A DNA stretch of 9,007 nucleotides from Bacteroidota bacterium (GTDB taxonomy: Bacteria; Bacteroidota; Bacteroidia; Flavobacteriales_D; Crocinitomicaceae), in the NCBI GenBank assembly GCA_016866415.1, contig VGML01000077.1:1-9007 (forward strand), written 5' to 3'. A program made the translations under genes and the position numbers. Every line of letters starts with the position of its first letter. Positions within the stretch are counted from its first letter, which is position 1. Shown one piece after another: positions 6,561 to 9,007 of the stretch. Below the pieces are notes generated by a model. It had not been told where the DNA came from. It saw only the letters and a program-made list of their open reading frames with translations, and did not search any database.

Positions 6561-6568
6561 CAAAAATA
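6561..6568 (-). promoter_or_regulatory. -7 box (TAnnTTTG) for ispD
   Basis: Read on the minus strand the octamer is TATTTTTG, an exact match to the Bacteroidota -7 consensus. It ends 7 bases before the ispD ATG, which places the transcription start at or within a few bases of the start codon. No TTG lies at the expected 17-23 base distance upstream, so only half the promoter is visible. Confidence 0.4.
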
Positions 6569-6606
6569 CGAATTACATCATCATAATTTTTTGTTTTTGA
6601 AAAATG

Positions 6607-6640
6607 TTTGCAAAACCCCACCTAAATTAATCTAAATTTG
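6607..6640 (+). promoter_or_regulatory. Promoter of the 7-TM membrane protein gene (TTTG / TAnnTTTG)
   Basis: TTTG at 6607-6610 and TAAATTTG at 6633-6640 are separated by 22 bases, within the 17-23 spacing reported for Flavobacterium promoters. The -7 box is an exact consensus match. It ends 4 bases before ATG 6645, so the predicted mRNA start falls on or next to the start codon, suggesting a leaderless transcript. Confidence 0.5.
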
Positions 6641-6644
6641 CCGC

Positions 6645-7364
6645 ATGTTAATTGGACAAGATTTCGACAAAATTGAAATTGAACTTTTTGGGTTGATTAT
6701 TCAAGAACCGAATGGCGTAATTTCTGATTTAATTATGTCTGTTGTTAGTTGTATTTTGGGGATTTTATTGATTCAGAAATATAAAAAAACAGAGTTCGAG
6801 AAATGGTGGATTGCCTTTTTTGTTCTATACGGAATCAGTGCTTTTCTTGGGGCTTTCGGTCATGGATTCTATCATTATTTTGGTGCATTGGGAAAAGTTC
6901 CCAATTGGATAACAGGAATACCTATCATCTATTTCATTGAATCGGCGATGATTTCCTTGATTTCAGACCTAACGAGAAAAAAAATATTCAAGCGTTTGGC
7001 AATTTGGAAAATGGTACTGGTTTATCTAATTTTTACTTTGATTTATTTAACAATACCTATTCATAACAATCCAAAAATCCCATTTTTACCAATTGCTTTT
7101 AATACCATTTTGGGAGTTACGCTGAGCGCGGGTGTTTTGGGTTATCAATTTTACAAGAAAGAAAGCGCATTCAAACAAATTGTTTTCGGAGTAATCGTTA
7201 TGGTTCCGAGTGCTTTCGTTTTTTTGATGAAAATCAACCCAGCTCAATGGTTTGATAAGAACGACTTGTCCCATTTGTTATTAACGGCGGGAATTATTTT
7301 CTTTTATCTAGGGATTGTTAAAGTGAAAAAATCGGGATTTTTAAATCAGCAGATTACCACTTGA
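6645..7364 (+). CDS. Seven-transmembrane membrane protein of unknown function, CREST/DUF6962-like
   Basis: A 239-residue integral membrane protein with about seven hydrophobic helices near residues 26-44, 54-72, 90-108, 119-137, 149-168, 178-195 and 208-226, and no cleavable signal peptide. Polar residues repeat in or near the membrane: E21 and D28 before helix 1, S65, H73 and H77 in GHGFYH after helix 2, and D207 and H210 in NDLSH at the start of helix 7. A seven-helix layout with scattered Ser/His/Asp resembles the CREST group (alkaline ceramidases, PAQR receptors), thought to be metal-dependent amidases, and small Bacteroidota proteins of the DUF6962 kind. This relation is inference; I do not recognise the gene with certainty. 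It is transcribed alone, divergently from ispD, with a promoter ending 4 bases before its ATG. Its 3' end overlaps the convergent oxidoreductase gene by 11 bases. Confidence 0.8.
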   Translation: MLIGQDFDKIEIELFGLIIQEPNGVISDLIMSVVSCILGILLIQKYKKTEFEKWWIAFFVLYGISAFLGAFGHGFYHYFGALGKVPNWITGIPIIYFIESAMISLISDLTRKKIFKRLAIWKMVLVYLIFTLIYLTIPIHNNPKIPFLPIAFNTILGVTLSAGVLGYQFYKKESAFKQIVFGVIVMVPSAFVFLMKINPAQWFDKNDLSHLLLTAGIIFFYLGIVKVKKSGFLNQQITT

Positions 7365-8382
7365 CGGATATTTTTCCCATCGATTGACCTTCCTCCAATA
7401 ATTGATGTGCCTTCGCAATTTCTGTATAATTAAAACAACCACCCGAAATTACTTTTAATTCGCCTTTGTGATAAAGTTCAACAACTTCCTTCAAGCAATT
7501 TTGAATAACATAAGGGCGATTATCCGCGATTTTCAACATATTCACACCAAGAATATTCTTGGAAAGCATCATTAATTTTACGGGGATGAAAACACCCATT
7601 TTTCGTAGAAAATTCAAAGTGGATAATATCCCAAATTTCCCTCCGACCATTTCCGAGCCTCCAAAGAGAAACAATCTGCCTCCCGACCCAAGAAGCGCAA
7701 GGTCTTTTTTCATGGTTGATCCAGCTACAGGATTAAAACTTGCATCAAGGCGATCTCCTTTTAAAATTCGTTTTATCTCCTCGACATATTCCGATTTATT
7801 GTAGTTCAAGGCATAATCTGCTCCGAGCCCTAGAACAGCATCTATTTTTTTATCGCTTCCCACTTTAGCTATTACGGTTGAGCCTTTTCGTTTGCATAAT
7901 TGTATGAGAATGCTTCCAACTCCTCCTGCTGCTGCATGAATTAACACGTTGTCTCCCTTTTGAATAGGCGCTAAAACATCGGACATGTAATAAGCGGTAA
8001 CAGCCTGAGTACACAATGCCAATGCCATTTCAAATGGGATATCTCCAATTTCAGCGACAGCAATTTGCCTTGTAATTACATGTTTTGCATATCCACCAAA
8101 TCGACAGAAGGCCAATACACGCTTCCCAATTAAATTGGAATCAACGTTCGAACCAACATTAATGATTTTTCCAACAACTTCATAACCAATAACACAGGGA
8201 AATGGTGGTGCTTCTCGATAAAGACCATTTCGAGCCATTACATCGGCATAATTTAATCCAAATGCTTCACTCTCAATTAATACTTCATCATTTTCTAACG
8301 AGCGCAATGTCGTTTTTCTGAGTTCAAAGGCATTTTCAGGTTTTCCTTTTTTGTGAAGGAAGATGGCTTCAGTTTGAAACAT
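7354..8382 (-). CDS. NADPH:quinone oxidoreductase-like MDR-superfamily protein (VAT1-like)
   Basis: A 342-residue soluble medium-chain dehydrogenase/reductase of the zinc-free quinone oxidoreductase branch, which reduces quinones or activated double bonds with NADPH. The catalytic GroES-like domain (about 1-125) has the FGLNYADVMARNGLY block at 41-55 and PxVIGYEVVGK at 62-72, which read Asn-Tyr and GYE where zinc-dependent alcohol dehydrogenases have Cys and GHE. No structural-zinc cysteine cluster is seen. The Rossmann domain carries HAAAGGVGS at 149-157, the NADPH loop. The closest pattern I recall is the VAT1 group, but the physiological substrate is unknown. ATG 8382 is only 3 bases after the stop of the upstream beta-barrel gene, so they share a transcript. 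The stop lies inside the convergent 7-TM gene. Confidence 0.9.
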   Translation of the reverse strand: MFQTEAIFLHKKGKPENAFELRKTTLRSLENDEVLIESEAFGLNYADVMARNGLYREAPPFPCVIGYEVVGKIINVGSNVDSNLIGKRVLAFCRFGGYAKHVITRQIAVAEIGDIPFEMALALCTQAVTAYYMSDVLAPIQKGDNVLIHAAAGGVGSILIQLCKRKGSTVIAKVGSDKKIDAVLGLGADYALNYNKSEYVEEIKRILKGDRLDASFNPVAGSTMKKDLALLGSGGRLFLFGGSEMVGGKFGILSTLNFLRKMGVFIPVKLMMLSKNILGVNMLKIADNRPYVIQNCLKEVVELYHKGELKVISGGCFNYTEIAKAHQLLEEGQSMGKISVKW

Positions 8383-8385
8383 AAT

Positions 8386-9007
8386 TTAAAATCGAGCTGT
8401 AATTCCACCCATCACTTGAATTGGTTGAACAGGATAATTGTACCAACGGTAGTAGCGCTGACTTGCTAAATTGTTTACTTGTAAGAAAGCTGAAATTCGT
8501 TTGTTATATCGGTATTCCAAACCAAGATTGATGTCAGCGATAAATCCTAGATTTTGATAATATTGATTATTTTCTTCAAAGACATTTTTCCCGGGCGCAT
8601 AAACTAACGCTTTTCTACCTGCCTCAAGATTAGCCTCAAGATTTACTAAGAACTTATCATATAAATTGTAGGAGCCTCTCAATAAAAACTGAAAATTCGG
8701 AAGGTTCCATGCGAATGCTTGATTTTTCGTTTCGTAAGAGAAATAGCGCGCGATTGCATCAATTTTGATTTTTTCATTCAACTGATACGCAAGACTACCT
8801 TCAACTTTCGTGAGATTCATCGTATCGTAAACAACGCCAAATTTATTGCCAACCGAGTATAAAGTGTCAGTCACAAAAAGAGCTTTGTTCATCACTTTTG
8901 CGAAACTTGCATTGATGTTAAAACTTATTTTTTTGGTAATGGTTCCTTTGAAACCTACGAAAATGTCAAACGGGGTGTTTTCATTTGCTAATTTGGTATT
9001 TACCAAC
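8386..9007 (-). CDS. Outer-membrane beta-barrel protein, TonB-dependent receptor-like, C-terminal part
   Basis: The frame is open to the right edge, so the 5' part is outside the window. The TTG at 9006-9004 is an internal Leu codon, not a start. About 207 residues are visible. They show amphipathic antiparallel strands with alternating hydrophobic and polar residues, aromatic girdles, and loops rich in Asn, Tyr and Gly. The last strand, IQVMGGITARF, ends in phenylalanine, the C-terminal signal read by the BAM complex. The VNNLASQRYYRWYNYP segment before it is like the C-terminal strands of Bacteroidota TonB-dependent receptors. Plug domain and TonB box, if any, are not visible, so a plain beta-barrel porin remains possible and the ligand is unknown. 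It lies upstream of, and is probably cotranscribed with, the MDR oxidoreductase (3-base gap). Confidence 0.8.
   Translation of the reverse strand, partial: LVNTKLANENTPFDIFVGFKGTITKKISFNINASFAKVMNKALFVTDTLYSVGNKFGVVYDTMNLTKVEGSLAYQLNEKIKIDAIARYFSYETKNQAFAWNLPNFQFLLRGSYNLYDKFLVNLEANLEAGRKALVYAPGKNVFEENNQYYQNLGFIADINLGLEYRYNKRISAFLQVNNLASQRYYRWYNYPVQPIQVMGGITARF

Noticed and set aside
7327..7342. Inverted repeat AAAAATC-GG-GATTTTT as a terminator of the 7-TM gene
   Set aside because: The loop would be only two bases and the stem is almost all A-T; it lies in codons before the stop and has no following T-run.
7559..7804. Plus-strand open frame of 81 codons inside the oxidoreductase gene
   Set aside because: Antisense to a conserved Rossmann domain; proline- and arginine-rich composition is typical of shadow translation.
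9004..9006. TTG as start codon of the beta-barrel protein
   Set aside because: The frame is open to the window edge and the first visible residues already look like barrel strands; a full-length protein of this type needs much more N-terminal sequence.

Overview
This is an ordinary-looking chromosomal window from an AT-rich Bacteroidota bacterium, probably of the Flavobacteriales/Crocinitomicaceae type. Four things point there: almost no Shine-Dalgarno sequences before the start codons; TAnnTTTG-type -7 boxes upstream of genes; two Bacteroidota-style POT peptide transporters in tandem; and an outer-membrane beta-barrel that ends in phenylalanine. The rank below phylum is a guess. No rRNA, tRNA, CRISPR array, insertion sequence or phage gene is visible. 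Coding density is very high; the longest gap between genes is 107 bases.

Layout. The left end (1-694, minus strand) carries a TatD-family metal-dependent hydrolase. Its 3' end overlaps the first 16 bases of a second gene that runs off the window, whose 23 visible codons match the N-terminus of tRNA threonylcarbamoyladenosine dehydratase (TcdA). After a 107-base divergent spacer come three plus-strand genes (802-4986): two proton-coupled oligopeptide transporter (POT/PTR2) genes and a small NADAR-family N-glycosidase gene. A strong intrinsic terminator separates the two transporters and ends only 13 bases before the second start codon.

A minus-strand pair follows (4983-6553): ispD of the MEP isoprenoid pathway, coupled by an ATGA overlap to an S66 LD-carboxypeptidase that probably acts in murein recycling. 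A 91-base divergent spacer with a TAnnTTTG box facing each way leads to a plus-strand 7-TM protein of unknown function (6645-7364). This converges on and overlaps a minus-strand operon (7354-9007): the 3' part of an outer-membrane beta-barrel gene, then a quinone-oxidoreductase-like MDR protein.

The genes are mostly housekeeping or nutrient uptake and do not form one obvious system. The most unusual features are in the tandem transporters. Each has a large hydrophilic insertion predicted to face the periplasm, but at different places: between TM11 and TM12 in the first, and between TM7 and TM8 in the second. The second also has lysine where the family normally has a conserved TM7 glutamate. 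A second theme is -7 boxes lying only 4-8 bases before start codons, which suggests leaderless or nearly leaderless mRNAs. I found no convincing new multi-gene system.
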